Source: Vicinamibacterales bacterium
GTDB lineage: Bacteria > Acidobacteriota > Vicinamibacteria > Vicinamibacterales > 2-12-FULL-66-21
Assembly: GCA_035699745.1 (NCBI GenBank)
Contig: DASSPH010000067.1
Location: 62,001 to 126,000, forward strand
Length of the DNA: 64,000 nucleotides
Reading direction: 5' to 3'
Shown here: piece by piece, positions 47,101 through 54,809 of the stretch
Numbering within the stretch: the stretch's first letter is position 1
Layout of the letters: each line of letters begins with the position of its first letter
Notes under the pieces: model-generated
What the model saw: the letters and a program-made list of their open reading frames with translations, nothing else
The model's database searches: none
Told to the model about the DNA's origin: nothing
Position numbers and translations under genes: made by a program

Positions 47101-48623
47101 CATCCGGGGCTGATGAGAATCGTGTCCGGCGCGGCTGCGGAAGCCAGACGCGCGGCGGCGTCCGCCGCGGCGCCGGTCACGCCGTAGCGCCGGCTCTCCT
47201 CCCGAAGCCGCTGCGCCACCAGCGACCCCGAATCGATGCCGGTCTGCACCGCGATGCGGCAGGCCGCCCCCGCGGCCTTGTCCGGCTGGATCGCGCGAAC
47301 GCTCGCGTGCAGCGTGAGGGCCGCTTTCACTGCGCGCAGATCGTCGTCTTCCTGGCCGGCCGGGATGCCGAACAACGCCACGATCTGATCGCCGTCCGCC
47401 TGGTTGAGGATCCCGCCGTGGCGGCGGACCGCGTCGAGGGCGGCGTCGCGCACCGCGGCGGACACGCGGTCGAGCGCCGCCGGATCCAGCCGCTCGACCA
47501 GGGCATCGTGGTGCGACACGCGCGATACCAGCACCGCGGCGCGCCGCCGTTCCGCGGCTGGCCTGATCGGCGCGGCGGTGGCCGTGGCCTTGTCGGCCGC
47601 CGCCCGCGTCGAACCCTTCAGGTCGTCGAGCGTTATGGCGCCGAGCGCCGCTCCAAGCCCCGCCATCGACGGAAACCGGCGCTCCGGCAGCGTCGCCAGC
47701 GCGGTGGCGACCACGTCGTCGAGCGCCTCGGGAACGTCGTCGCGCAGCGCGGACGGCGGTACGTAGGTGCGCGCGCCCGGCACGCGTCCGGTCAGCATCT
47801 CGTAGAGCACCGCGCCCAGCGACCAGACGTCGCTGCGCTGGTCGAGCGCCTCGCCGGCGATCTGCTCGGGGCTCATGTACGACAGCGTGCCCATCCGGGC
47901 GTCACTCGCCGTCCCGGTGAGCCCCTTCACCTTCGCGACGCCGAAGTCGAGCATCTTGACGTGCCCGTCCGGCAGGACCATGACGTTGGACGGCTTGACA
48001 TCGCGGTGGATGATGCCGCGGCTGTGCGCCGCCTCGAGGCCGCGCGCGATTTCGACGGCAATGCCGATCGCGCGTCTTGCCGGGAGCGTGCCCCTGGCCA
48101 GCAGTGCCTGGAGCGTCTCCCCCTCGTACAGCGGCATCGCGATGTACAGGTGCCCCTCGGCGGTTTCGCCGATCTCGTAGATCGTGCAGACATTGGGATG
48201 ATCGAGCGCGCCGATCGCCCGCGCCTCGGTGAGGAAGCGCCGCTTCAGGGCGGCGTCGGCGACGCGGTGCGGCGGCAGGAACTTCAGCGCGGTGAGCCGC
48301 TGGAGCTGCTCGTCGCGCGCGCGGTAGACGACGCCCATGCCGCCGGCGCCGAGCACGTCGAGAATCGTGTAGTGCGCGACGACCGAGCCCGGCTGCGGCG
48401 CCGACTGCGTCTGGACCTGGCCGATCGCGCCGGACAGCTCGGCGGCCAGGCGATCGATCGGACCGCTGGCGTCGTGCGACGCGAGCAGGGCCGCGACCTC
48501 GGAGCGAAGGGGCGCGTCGCCGGCACACGCGCGGGCGAGGAAGCTCTCGCGTTCGCGGAGGGACAAGTCCATCGCGGCGGCGAAGAGCCGCCGGACCTGA
48601 TCCCAGCGAGCCGCGTCCGGCAT
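44124..48623 (-). CDS. Ser/Thr kinase - cyclase-like - AAA ATPase - TPR signalling protein (1499 aa)
   Basis: Domains in order: a short N-terminal helical segment (residues 1-75) common to kinases coupled to ECF sigma factors; a protein kinase (GAGGMGVVY 92-100, K114, HRDVKPSN 206-213, DFG 226-228); a class III cyclase-homology domain around 365-545 in which the first metal Asp is missing (VLVSRVSHHD); an AAA/NTPase with VVGDAGIGKSR near 575-585; and a long TPR array from about residue 900 to the end. There is no membrane helix, so it is cytosolic. The start overlaps the sigma factor stop as TGATG. It may control or be controlled by that sigma factor. Confidence 0.93.
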   Translation of the reverse strand: MPDAARWDQVRRLFAAAMDLSLRERESFLARACAGDAPLRSEVAALLASHDASGPIDRLAAELSGAIGQVQTQSAPQPGSVVAHYTILDVLGAGGMGVVYRARDEQLQRLTALKFLPPHRVADAALKRRFLTEARAIGALDHPNVCTIYEIGETAEGHLYIAMPLYEGETLQALLARGTLPARRAIGIAVEIARGLEAAHSRGIIHRDVKPSNVMVLPDGHVKMLDFGVAKVKGLTGTASDARMGTLSYMSPEQIAGEALDQRSDVWSLGAVLYEMLTGRVPGARTYVPPSALRDDVPEALDDVVATALATLPERRFPSMAGLGAALGAITLDDLKGSTRAAADKATATAAPIRPAAERRRAAVLVSRVSHHDALVERLDPAALDRVSAAVRDAALDAVRRHGGILNQADGDQIVALFGIPAGQEDDDLRAVKAALTLHASVRAIQPDKAAGAACRIAVQTGIDSGSLVAQRLREESRRYGVTGAAADAAARLASAAAPDTILISPGCHRLVEPFLLVEPAPPIAVQHQAEPIVPLRVLGESGIHTRLEAADRSALTPFTGRAPQLSLLEGLVAESHHGRGRIAVVVGDAGIGKSRIIHELRERMAASSTLALTGRCRAYGGISAYLPVVDLLREILGVKPDDDAARVVLKVRETDESLEPFIPFYLHLLSVPPDVFVVPQHLRGEHFHAAMLDAIAALLMAAAGRSPLLLLLEDWHWADDASREVLQRIAEVVESHRMTVVVTTRPEPAALAELAAIGTVVHLEPLETPACLVLLRSLLGAERIGEDLVRRLQERTGGNPFFLEQVAHSLREEGAVVSVGDEAVLARDLDSLQLPATVQAVIRARLDRLDGDAREVLRIASAIGREFGAELLSAAVPGHIDTPRALERLRSASLIQQVRVLPDPAFRFKHILTLEVAYDSFLEHQRKAAHGAIGRALERQGVGRDDERAEALAHHFGKADLWPEAVRYGRRAAARLRAVSQFGNALALLDRLQAWLAHLPADESGELLPDILLEQERLCETLGQRRRQQAIITELISILAPRGASSRLAEAYLRQGDLLTLLKQFDAAERALNTALRLARDHGDRRLERSGLRSIGLLRWHQDRHLDALAIAEQALAFDRDIGDERSIVADLANIGNILRALGEHDRARAVLEEALTMPIVEREPAGMSSVLHNLANVHRASGDADTALACLLRADEAMQANMLPVHRSFHLTTIANIRLQRGEVEEAVQTYQQAVDLSRRARHAEGLAQALRLLGDVQFGLGRDAEAAANLSEAAGLFAQLEDPASQAEACARVGIAQERLGQWPAALEAWTAVLELRRSLSDPAGELEAREGLARATRRADPSRCIAAFEQALALATVLGAGSRQVALHNTLGILHWERGDFAAAFRHYDAALRLCRLTGDRVHEGLMLNCVGLTLTRLRRDDEARTVLEESVTLNRHTSERRLEAHALAALADISQREDARDLLEQALAIRRGLGDEEVVADLRRRLIELESATR

Positions 48624-49123
48624 CACGCCGACAGCTCCCGGTTCAGCCAGGCGCGCGCGAGCGCCCACTCGCGCTTCACCGTGGCGGGCGACAGGTCGAG
48701 CGCTTCAGCTGTCTCCTCGATGCTCATGCCGCCGAAGAACCGGCATTCCACGATGCGGGCCTGGCGCGCGTCGAGCGCCCCGAGCCGCTGGAGCGCGCGA
48801 TCGAGATCCAGCAGTTCTTCGCCCCGCCCGTCCACGAGCAGCAGGGGGTCTTCGGAGAGCGTTTCCATCCGCTCGCCGCCGCCTCGCTTCTGCGCCTTGC
48901 GCGCCACGGCGTGATCGATGAGGACCCGCCGCATCGCCTGCGCCGCCAGCGCCAGGTAATGATTGCGGTTCTGCCACTTGATCCGATCGAGATTCGACAG
49001 CTCGAGCCACGCCTCGTGCACGAGCGCCGTCGTGCACAAGGTGTGGCCGGAGCGCTCGTTCCGCAGCTGACGCGCCGCGATCCGCTTGAGCTCTCCGTAG
49101 ACGAGCGGAAGGAGGTCGTCCAT
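48623..49123 (-). CDS. ECF-type sigma factor (kinase-associated group)
   Basis: The 166-aa protein has region 2 (LVYGELKRIAARQL, ALVHEAWLELSNLDRIKWQNRNHYLALAAQAMRRVLIDHA) and region 4 (ARQARIVECRFFGGMSIEETAEALDLSPATVKREW). This matches the ECF group common in Acidobacteria and Planctomycetes and usually linked to Ser/Thr kinases. It starts about 20 residues shorter than most members and no earlier start codon with a ribosome site is evident. It is coupled to the giant kinase gene (TGATG). No anti-sigma factor gene is present. Confidence 0.9.
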   Translation of the reverse strand: MDDLLPLVYGELKRIAARQLRNERSGHTLCTTALVHEAWLELSNLDRIKWQNRNHYLALAAQAMRRVLIDHAVARKAQKRGGGERMETLSEDPLLLVDGRGEELLDLDRALQRLGALDARQARIVECRFFGGMSIEETAEALDLSPATVKREWALARAWLNRELSA

Positions 49124-49248
49124 CGTCGTGCGACCGGAATGATACCCCTCTCCACTGAAAGCCGAATCCGCGTGGAAAGCGGCTCACCGCCGCCGGGTGA
49201 GCCGGGTTGCCGGCGGTTCCGGCTTCTCCGGGTGCAGGAAGGAGTCCG

Positions 49249-49788
49249 ATGATGAAACGCTTATTGATCGTGATCTGCGGCGCCGTCGCGGTTGGATGGC
49301 AGGCGCCGTCCTCGGCTCAGGTTGGACACTCTCATTCCGCGGGCGGCGACACGCTGTTGAAGGCGGTCCGGGAAGCCACGGAGCGGTTCAAGGACGTGGC
49401 GGTCGCCGAAGCCGAGGGCTACTCGCTGCAGTTCGGCTGCGTCACCGGGCCGGACTGGGGCGCAATGGGGCTCCACTACGTCAATTTCCCGCTGGTGCTC
49501 GACGGACAGCTCGACCCGGCGAAGCCGGAGATCGTCATCTACGAACCGCTGCCGAATGGCGAGCGCAAGCTGATTGGCGCCGACTTCCTCGTCTTCGCGG
49601 ACGCGTGGCACGCGAAGAATTCTGCGCCGCCGCAGCTGATGGGGCAGCTGTTGCACTTGTTCGACGCCCCGAACCGGTTCGGGCTCCCATCGTTCTACAC
49701 GCTCCACGTGTGGGCGTGGAAGGACAACCCGGCCGGCGCGTTCGTCAACTGGCACAAGAACGTCTCGTGCGACACCTTTGGCGGCTAG
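49249..49788 (+). CDS. Exported hypothetical protein
   Basis: A signal peptide (LLIVICGAVAVGWQAPSSAQ) precedes about 155 residues that I cannot assign to a named family with confidence. The mature part has a short His-rich start (VGHSHSAGG), then EGYSLQFGCVTGPDWGAMGLHYVNF and FYTLHVWAWKDNPAGAFVNWH, rich in His, Trp and Cys, so metal binding is conceivable. GGAAGGAG precedes the ATG at 49249. It is convergent with the peroxiredoxin-like gene, with 7 bp between them. Confidence 0.82.
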   Translation: MMKRLLIVICGAVAVGWQAPSSAQVGHSHSAGGDTLLKAVREATERFKDVAVAEAEGYSLQFGCVTGPDWGAMGLHYVNFPLVLDGQLDPAKPEIVIYEPLPNGERKLIGADFLVFADAWHAKNSAPPQLMGQLLHLFDAPNRFGLPSFYTLHVWAWKDNPAGAFVNWHKNVSCDTFGG

Positions 49789-49795
49789 CTGGCGT

Positions 49796-50254
49796 TCACA
49801 GCGCGGCGACGATCTCCTGCTGCGACGGGTATTCACGCTGGTCGTCGCCGATGAACGAGTACGAGATCCGCGCATCCTGATCGACGAGGAAGACCGCCGG
49901 ACGGGCGATGTTCCAGGCGGTGAGACCGATGCGATGGTAGACGCCATAGGCGCGCGCCATGTCGCGGCGCTCGTCGATCAGGATGTCGAACGGGAGGCCG
50001 GTCTCTTCGATGTAGCGCCGCACGGCGTCCCGGTTCTGCGCCAGCACGCCGGCGACCTGGACGCCGCGCGAGGTGTAGGCGGCGATGTTGTCGGCTAGCT
50101 CACCGAACCGGTGGCGGCAGTTCGGTCACCAGGTGCCGCGATGGAACGTGAGCAGCAGCCGTCCGCGCGCCAGGAAGCCGGGCAGCGAACGCGCGCGTCC
50201 CTTCTGATCGGGTACCAGGAATCCGGGCGCGACGGTCAGCGTCGATCGGTGCAT
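49796..50254 (-). CDS. Probable selenoprotein: AhpC/TSA peroxiredoxin-like, UxxC active site (in-frame TGA at 50128-50126)
   Basis: From ATG 50254 the frame reads to residue 42 (LLLTFHRGTW), meets TGA, and continues PNCRHRFGELADNI to the stop at 49796. In relatives this place reads WCPYC, so TGA replaces the first Cys and gives U43-P-N-C46. Both sides match the thioredoxin-like AhpC/TSA fold: APGFLVPDQKGRARSL before, and FDILIDERRDMARAYGV and RPAVFLVDQDARI after. A CACCG/CGGTG stem with a GTT loop lies 17 nt after the TGA. The ATG overlaps the moeA stop (TGATG), so the gene is coupled to moaB-moeA. Normal calling would give an 83-aa fragment from an internal start at 50047. The reductant and peroxide specificity are unknown. 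Confidence 0.85.
50101..50113 (-). promoter_or_regulatory. Candidate bacterial SECIS hairpin of the peroxiredoxin-like gene
   Basis: On the minus strand CACCG pairs with CGGTG around a GTT loop, with 17 nt between the TGA and the apical GU. A bulged A and two more pairs can extend the stem. A competing stem, ACCGAAC with GTTCGGT, starts inside the TGA itself. The apical GTT is identical to that of the glutaredoxin-like gene's hairpin. Confidence 0.65.
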
Positions 50255-51489
50255 CAGAACAACTTTACGTCAACGATCTCGCCCGCTTCGACGATGTCGA
50301 CGTGCGCGGGGATCTCGATGTAACCGTCGGCGTGCGCCATGCTGGTGATGTCCCCCGACGCCTTGAACGCAGGCAGGGCAGTGCCGTCCGCAATCCGCAC
50401 CGTATAGAACTGATGCCGTCCCGTCGTCGAGACGATCCGCCGCGCCAGCGGCACGCGCGTGGTGTGTGCACGATGCGGTGGAAGGCGCGCCATCTGCCGC
50501 AGCATCGGCAGCAGCAGCATATAGCCGTTCGAGAGACAGGACGTCGGATATCCCGGCATCCCGAGGACCGGCTTCCCGGCGACCTTTCCGAAGACCGTCG
50601 GCTTCCCGGGCTTGACCGCGACGCCGTGAAACAGGACGTCGCCGCGCTGGAGCAGCACGTCGAGGATCAGATCGCGCTCGCCGACGGAACTGCCGCCGGA
50701 AAACACCAGCACGTCCTCCTGGAGCGCGGCGTCGATCGCCGCCGACAACGCCTCCACGGTATCGGCCGCCGTCGGCAGCGCCACCGCCGTTCCGCCGTGT
50801 GATTCGATGATCGCCGACAGCGTGAAGCGGTTGATGTCGTAGATCTGTCCGGGACCGAGCGGCCGTCCGGGCTCGACGATCTCGTTGCCGGTCGAGAGGA
50901 TGGCGATGCGCGGCCGGGCGTACACCTCGACCTCGAGCACGCCCACCGCGGCGAGCGCGCCGATCCGGCTCGGGTTCAGCACGTCGCCGGGACGGAGCAC
51001 CGCCTGCCCCGCGGTGATGTCGGCGCCGCGGCGGCCGACGTGCTGGCGCGGATACACCGGCGTGAACACGCGCACGTCCGGCGATCCGGCGACCCGCTCG
51101 GTCTCCTCGACCATGACGACCGCGTCCGCACCCTGCGGCATCGGCGCGCCGGTCGCGATCTCGATGCACTCGCCGGCGGACAGGGTCTTCGACGGCAGCT
51201 GCCCGGTATAGACCTTCTCGACGACGCGCAGGACCTTGGGGTCGTAGCGGCCGGCGCCGAACGTGTCTTCCGCACGGACCGCGTAGCCGTCCATGGCGGC
51301 GCGATCGAATGGCGGCACGTCCATCGTCGCGTCCGGGGCCGCGGCGAGCACCCGGCCGTCCGCGCTGCCGAGCGCCGCGCGTTCCGTCCGCTCGATCGGT
51401 GCGGCCGCCTCGAGGATCGCGGCGAGCGCGTCTTCGAGCGGAATCGTTTCGCGGATCGGGCGCATGCTGGAGGTGGAGGGTCCGGTCAC
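50254..51489 (-). CDS. moeA: Molybdopterin molybdenumtransferase
   Basis: MoeA inserts molybdate into adenylylated molybdopterin. Typical motifs are PPFDRAAMDGYAVRAED, GECIEIATGAPMPQGADAVVM, ILSTGNEIVEPG, FSGGSSVGERDL and GMPGYPTSCL, and the protein ends in a beta-barrel domain IV (MAHADGYIEIP). It overlaps moaB by 4 bp upstream and the peroxiredoxin-like gene by 1 bp downstream. Confidence 0.95.
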   Translation of the reverse strand: MTGPSTSSMRPIRETIPLEDALAAILEAAAPIERTERAALGSADGRVLAAAPDATMDVPPFDRAAMDGYAVRAEDTFGAGRYDPKVLRVVEKVYTGQLPSKTLSAGECIEIATGAPMPQGADAVVMVEETERVAGSPDVRVFTPVYPRQHVGRRGADITAGQAVLRPGDVLNPSRIGALAAVGVLEVEVYARPRIAILSTGNEIVEPGRPLGPGQIYDINRFTLSAIIESHGGTAVALPTAADTVEALSAAIDAALQEDVLVFSGGSSVGERDLILDVLLQRGDVLFHGVAVKPGKPTVFGKVAGKPVLGMPGYPTSCLSNGYMLLLPMLRQMARLPPHRAHTTRVPLARRIVSTTGRHQFYTVRIADGTALPAFKASGDITSMAHADGYIEIPAHVDIVEAGEIVDVKLF

Positions 51490-51983
51490 CGGCGCAGCTC
51501 CCGCACCACGTGGCCGAGCTCCGGCAGGATCAGCCTGGTCATCGCCAGGCGGACCGCGTGTTCCGAGCCGGGCAGGATGAAGATGGCGGTGCCGCGCGCG
51601 ACGCCGGCGCAGGCGCGGGTCAGCATCGCGGCGCTGCCGATCTCCGCATACGACAGCATGCGGAACAGTTCGCCGAAGCCGTCAATCCGCTTCTCGAACA
51701 GACCGGCAATCGCTTCGTAGGTGCTGTCGCGCGACGTGATGCCGGTGCCGCCGGTCGAGATGATCGCGTCGACGCCGCCAATCTGCCCGAGCACGGCTTC
51801 GTGCACGTCCTTGGGATCGTCGCGCAGGATCTGGCGCTTGGCGACCGCGTGCCCGGCGCCTTCGAGCAGCTCGACGATCGTCCGGCCGCTGACGTCGGTC
51901 TCCGTGCCGCGCGTGTCGCTGACGGTCAGCACGGCGCAGCGAACGCCGGTGACGGCCGTCTTGCGGTGTTCCTCCACCCCCAT
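51486..51983 (-). CDS. moaB: Molybdopterin adenylyltransferase-type protein
   Basis: The 165-aa protein has the MoaB/MogA fold with VLTVSDTRGTETDVSG at the start, DAIISTGGTGITSRDSTYEAI as the nucleotide site, and RGTAIFILPGSEHAVRLAM near the end. It adenylylates molybdopterin before MoeA acts. A GATAAT box 6 nt before its ATG suggests a leaderless mRNA. It is divergent from the GH3 gene. Confidence 0.93.
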   Translation of the reverse strand: MGVEEHRKTAVTGVRCAVLTVSDTRGTETDVSGRTIVELLEGAGHAVAKRQILRDDPKDVHEAVLGQIGGVDAIISTGGTGITSRDSTYEAIAGLFEKRIDGFGELFRMLSYAEIGSAAMLTRACAGVARGTAIFILPGSEHAVRLAMTRLILPELGHVVRELRR

Positions 51984-51989
51984 GCCTCG

Positions 51990-52009
51990 ATTATCACCTA
52001 CGATACGAT
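51990..52009. promoter_or_regulatory. Divergent -10 boxes for moaB and the GH3 gene
   Basis: Only 32 bp separate the two start codons. GATAAT on the minus strand (51995-51990) stands 6 nt before the moaB ATG. TACGAT on the plus strand (52004-52009) stands 6 nt before the GH3 ATG at 52016. Both would give leaderless transcripts. Confidence 0.55.
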
Positions 52010-52015
52010 CCAGCC

Positions 52016-53830
52016 ATGAAACAGGCCTTCGCCGCCGCCTTCGCGCTGCTGCTCGTGACCGCAGGCGGATGGCGCCCCGCGGCTGGCGGTTGGCAGACGG
52101 CCGATCGGCAGGCCGAGCGGTGGGCGGCGGCGACGCTGGCCGGGATGACGCTCGATGACAAGGTCGGCCAGCTGCTGGTCTCGTCGTTCCAGTCGGAGTA
52201 CCTGAGCACCGACTCGGCCGGGTTCGACGCGCTCGCCAGGGCGCTGCACGAGTACCGCGTCGGCGGGTTCCACGTCTTTGGCGGCACGGAGAACGTCCCC
52301 GACGTCCTGCTCGATCCCCACTATGGCACGGTCACGCTCGGGCAGCCGCTCGCCGCCGCTTCCTTGTTGAACCGGCTCCAGGCGATCGCGCGGTACCCGT
52401 TGCTCAACACGGGCGACTTCGAAACCGGCGCCGGCTTCCGGCTCGAAGGGGCGACCGGATTTCCGCGCAACATGGCGTTCGGCGCCGCCGCGGACGAGCA
52501 GCTCACCTACGAGGCCGGCCGCATCGCCGCGATCGAGTCGCGCGCCATCGGCGTGCACGTCAATTTCGCGCCGGTGATGGACGTCAACAACAATCCGCGC
52601 AACCCGGTCATCAACACCCGATCGTATGGCGAGGATCCGGAGCTCGTCGGGCGCCTCGGCGGCGCGTTCGTCCGCGGTCTGCAGGCGGGCGGCATGATCG
52701 CCACGCTCAAGCACTTCCCCGGGCACGGCGACACCGACGTCGACTCGCATCTCGGCCTGCCGATCGTCAAGGACCCGCGCGAATCGCTCGATCGCATCGA
52801 GCTGCCGCCCTTCAAGGCGGGCATCGCCGCCGGCGCGGGGGCCATCATGACCGGCCACATCGAGATGCCGGCGCTCGATCCGGCGCCGAACACGCCGACG
52901 ACGCTCAGCGGCCCGATCGTCTCCGGCGTGCTGCGCCGCGAGCTGGGATTCGACGGCCTGGTCTACACCGACTCGATGGGCATGGCGGGCGTCACGAAAC
53001 TGTACTCCCCCGGCGAAGCGGCGGTGCGCGCGATCAAGGCGGGGAACGACATCATTCTCCACTCGCCGGACGACGGCGCGGCGTTCGCGGGATTGAAGGC
53101 GGCGGTGACCGCCGGCGAGATCGCGATGGCGCAGATCGACGCGTCGGTCGGCCGCGTGCTCCGGGCCAAGGCGCGCGCCGGGCTGCACCGCGTCCGCGCC
53201 GTGAACCTCGAGGCGATTCCGAACGTGGTCGGCACGCGCGCCCACCAGGCGGTGGCCGACGCCGTGAGCCAGAAATCGATCACGCTGATCAAGGACCAGC
53301 AGGGGACGGTGCCGCTGAAGATCGGTCCTGAGGCGAGGGTGCTGTATCTGTCGATCCTCGATTCGCCCGGCAACTGGCGCATCGCGGCGCCGAGCCGCGC
53401 CTTCATCCCGGAGTTGAAGCGCCGCTGGCGGGGCCTGACCTCCGTCGAACTGTCGGAGCGTTCGACGGCCAACGAGATCGACCTAGTGCGCGCCATGGCG
53501 CCCCGCTACGACGCCGTCGTCGCGTCCGTCTTCGTCCGCGCGTCGTCCGGCAGCGGGCGGATGGACCTGCCGGCCAACATGCAGTCGCTGCTGCGCGCGC
53601 TGGCGCGCCAGGCCGAGGCGGCGAAGCAGCCGCTCGTCACCGTCATCTTCGGCAACCCGTACACGGCGACATTCGTCCAGGAACTGCCCGCGATCCTGCT
53701 GACCTACGACTTCTACGATCGCGCCGAGCGATCGGCCGCGCGGGCGGTGATGGGAGAGGCGCCGATCGGCGGCAGACTGCCGATCGCGCTGCCGGGGATG
53801 GCGGAACGCGGCAGCGGCCTCCAGCGGTAG
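52016..53830 (+). CDS. GH3 family beta-N-acetylhexosaminidase-like protein
   Basis: A signal peptide (residues 1-17 or so) is followed by a GH3 catalytic barrel. MTLDDKVGQLLVSSFQSE starts it, NFAPVMDVNNNPRNPVINTRSYGEDP is highly conserved, TLKHFPGHGDTDVDSHLGLP is the His/Asp dyad loop typical of NagZ-type enzymes, and YTDSMGMAGV holds the catalytic Asp. A C-terminal domain from about residue 400 makes it longer than NagZ. It probably cleaves GlcNAc-containing glycans in the periplasm. Confidence 0.92.
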   Translation: MKQAFAAAFALLLVTAGGWRPAAGGWQTADRQAERWAAATLAGMTLDDKVGQLLVSSFQSEYLSTDSAGFDALARALHEYRVGGFHVFGGTENVPDVLLDPHYGTVTLGQPLAAASLLNRLQAIARYPLLNTGDFETGAGFRLEGATGFPRNMAFGAAADEQLTYEAGRIAAIESRAIGVHVNFAPVMDVNNNPRNPVINTRSYGEDPELVGRLGGAFVRGLQAGGMIATLKHFPGHGDTDVDSHLGLPIVKDPRESLDRIELPPFKAGIAAGAGAIMTGHIEMPALDPAPNTPTTLSGPIVSGVLRRELGFDGLVYTDSMGMAGVTKLYSPGEAAVRAIKAGNDIILHSPDDGAAFAGLKAAVTAGEIAMAQIDASVGRVLRAKARAGLHRVRAVNLEAIPNVVGTRAHQAVADAVSQKSITLIKDQQGTVPLKIGPEARVLYLSILDSPGNWRIAAPSRAFIPELKRRWRGLTSVELSERSTANEIDLVRAMAPRYDAVVASVFVRASSGSGRMDLPANMQSLLRALARQAEAAKQPLVTVIFGNPYTATFVQELPAILLTYDFYDRAERSAARAVMGEAPIGGRLPIALPGMAERGSGLQR

Positions 53831-53927
53831 CTTCGTGCTGTCGAACACGCGCGAACAGGCCGATCAGATCGTGCCGGCGTGCGCGTTTCGCGGCGGGGCG
53901 GAACTCGCGTGGACTGACGCGTTTTGC

Positions 53928-53933
53928 TATACT
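53928..53933 (+). promoter_or_regulatory. -10 box TATACT of the tRNA-Arg gene
   Basis: TATACT lies 10 bp before the tRNA 5' end in the 113-nt gap after the GH3 gene. No clear -35 hexamer is seen. The rest of the gap shows no open frame or structure that I can assign. Confidence 0.6.
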
Positions 53934-53943
53934 CAGGGTTTGC

Positions 53944-54020
53944 GCGCCCTTAGCTCAGTTGGATAGAGCGTCTGGCTACGAACCAGGAGGTCGCACGTTC
54001 GAGTCGTGCAGGGCGCACCA
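53944..54020 (+). tRNA. tRNA-Arg (anticodon ACG)
   Basis: The 7-bp acceptor stem (GCGCCCT/AGGGCGC), D arm (GCTC/GAGC), anticodon stem-loop with loop CTACGAA, and T arm with GTTCGAGTC form a complete cloverleaf with an encoded CCA. The anticodon ACG is normally deaminated to ICG by TadA, whose gene is at 61123. Confidence 0.95.
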
Positions 54021-54034
54021 TTCCTCTTCGAGCC

Positions 54035-54062
54035 GTTACAGTTCTTCGCAGAGCGCTGTAAC
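54035..54062 (+). terminator. Terminator-like hairpin after tRNA-Arg
   Basis: GTTACAG (54035-54041) pairs with CTGTAAC (54056-54062) around a 14-nt loop, 15 nt after the tRNA. There is no T-run on the plus strand. The same inverted repeat could serve the convergent MEDS gene that ends at 54067. Confidence 0.4.
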
Positions 54063-54066
54063 CCGC

Positions 54067-54729
54067 CTACTGGATCACCCCGTTCGTCCCGGGTTCCGAT
54101 CGGACCAGCGCCACCTTCACCCGATTGATCGGATGCGGCGCGCCGTCGGGCGCCACGATGTGGCTGTGACACGCGCACAGCGACTTGAGCGCCAGCCTGT
54201 CCGGCCGCGGCTCGATGCTGTGACCGCACAACACCGAGCATCGTTCGCGCACCGCGCGCCCGTCCCAGAGCATCTCGAGCCGGAGCGCCGCGTCACGACG
54301 CCCCTGGGTCCACAGCAGATCCGTCATTTCGTCGTACACCCGGACGTGCCCATCACTGCTCAGCTTGAGGCGCCGGATCTCGCGATCGATGACGGTGGAG
54401 AAGCGCACCGGGTCGGGAATCCCGTTCACCATCATCTCGCGCAGCGTACGCCCCGCATCCAGGACGCGCAGCTTTTGTGACGCCACCAGCGCGACCAGAC
54501 TGAAGCTGATATCGCGGAGCGATCGTTCGACGGCGGTCCGATGCTCGGAGCAGCCGATCACCAGCGCCGCCTCGTCGACGATCAAGCCCCCCGCGAGGAA
54601 CACCGCGGCGGTCGCCGCCATCGATTGCCGCGACTCGTAGAAGCGAACGCCGTGGAAATCGACGCGCGCGGACTTGGGCATGACACGGACCCCCGGCGCT
54701 CCCACAGGCGCCACCTTCGTCAGACTCAT
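54067..54729 (-). CDS. MEDS-domain sensory protein
   Basis: The region VDFHGVRFYESRQSMAATAAVFLAGGLIVDEAALVIGCSEHRTAVERSL matches the MEDS (DcmR-like) sensory domain, a RecA/KaiC-like fold found beside regulators and histidine kinases. The C-terminal 60 residues carry several Cys and His (RCSVLCGHS, LCACHSH), possibly a redox or metal site. The start is uncertain: 54729 is used, and 54682 is an alternative. No partner kinase is adjacent. Confidence 0.6.
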   Translation of the reverse strand: MSLTKVAPVGAPGVRVMPKSARVDFHGVRFYESRQSMAATAAVFLAGGLIVDEAALVIGCSEHRTAVERSLRDISFSLVALVASQKLRVLDAGRTLREMMVNGIPDPVRFSTVIDREIRRLKLSSDGHVRVYDEMTDLLWTQGRRDAALRLEMLWDGRAVRERCSVLCGHSIEPRPDRLALKSLCACHSHIVAPDGAPHPINRVKVALVRSEPGTNGVIQ

Positions 54730-54809
54730 CAAGGCGAGTAAACCGAGCGGCCAGGAGCCGCTTCGCGTGCGGCGCCAGCAAGACGTGATCCGCCGCGTCT
54801 CCTGCCGTC

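Noticed and set aside
53830-54070. An integrated element at the tRNA-Arg gene.
   Set aside because: No integrase, no second copy of the tRNA 3' end and no shift in base composition are visible nearby.
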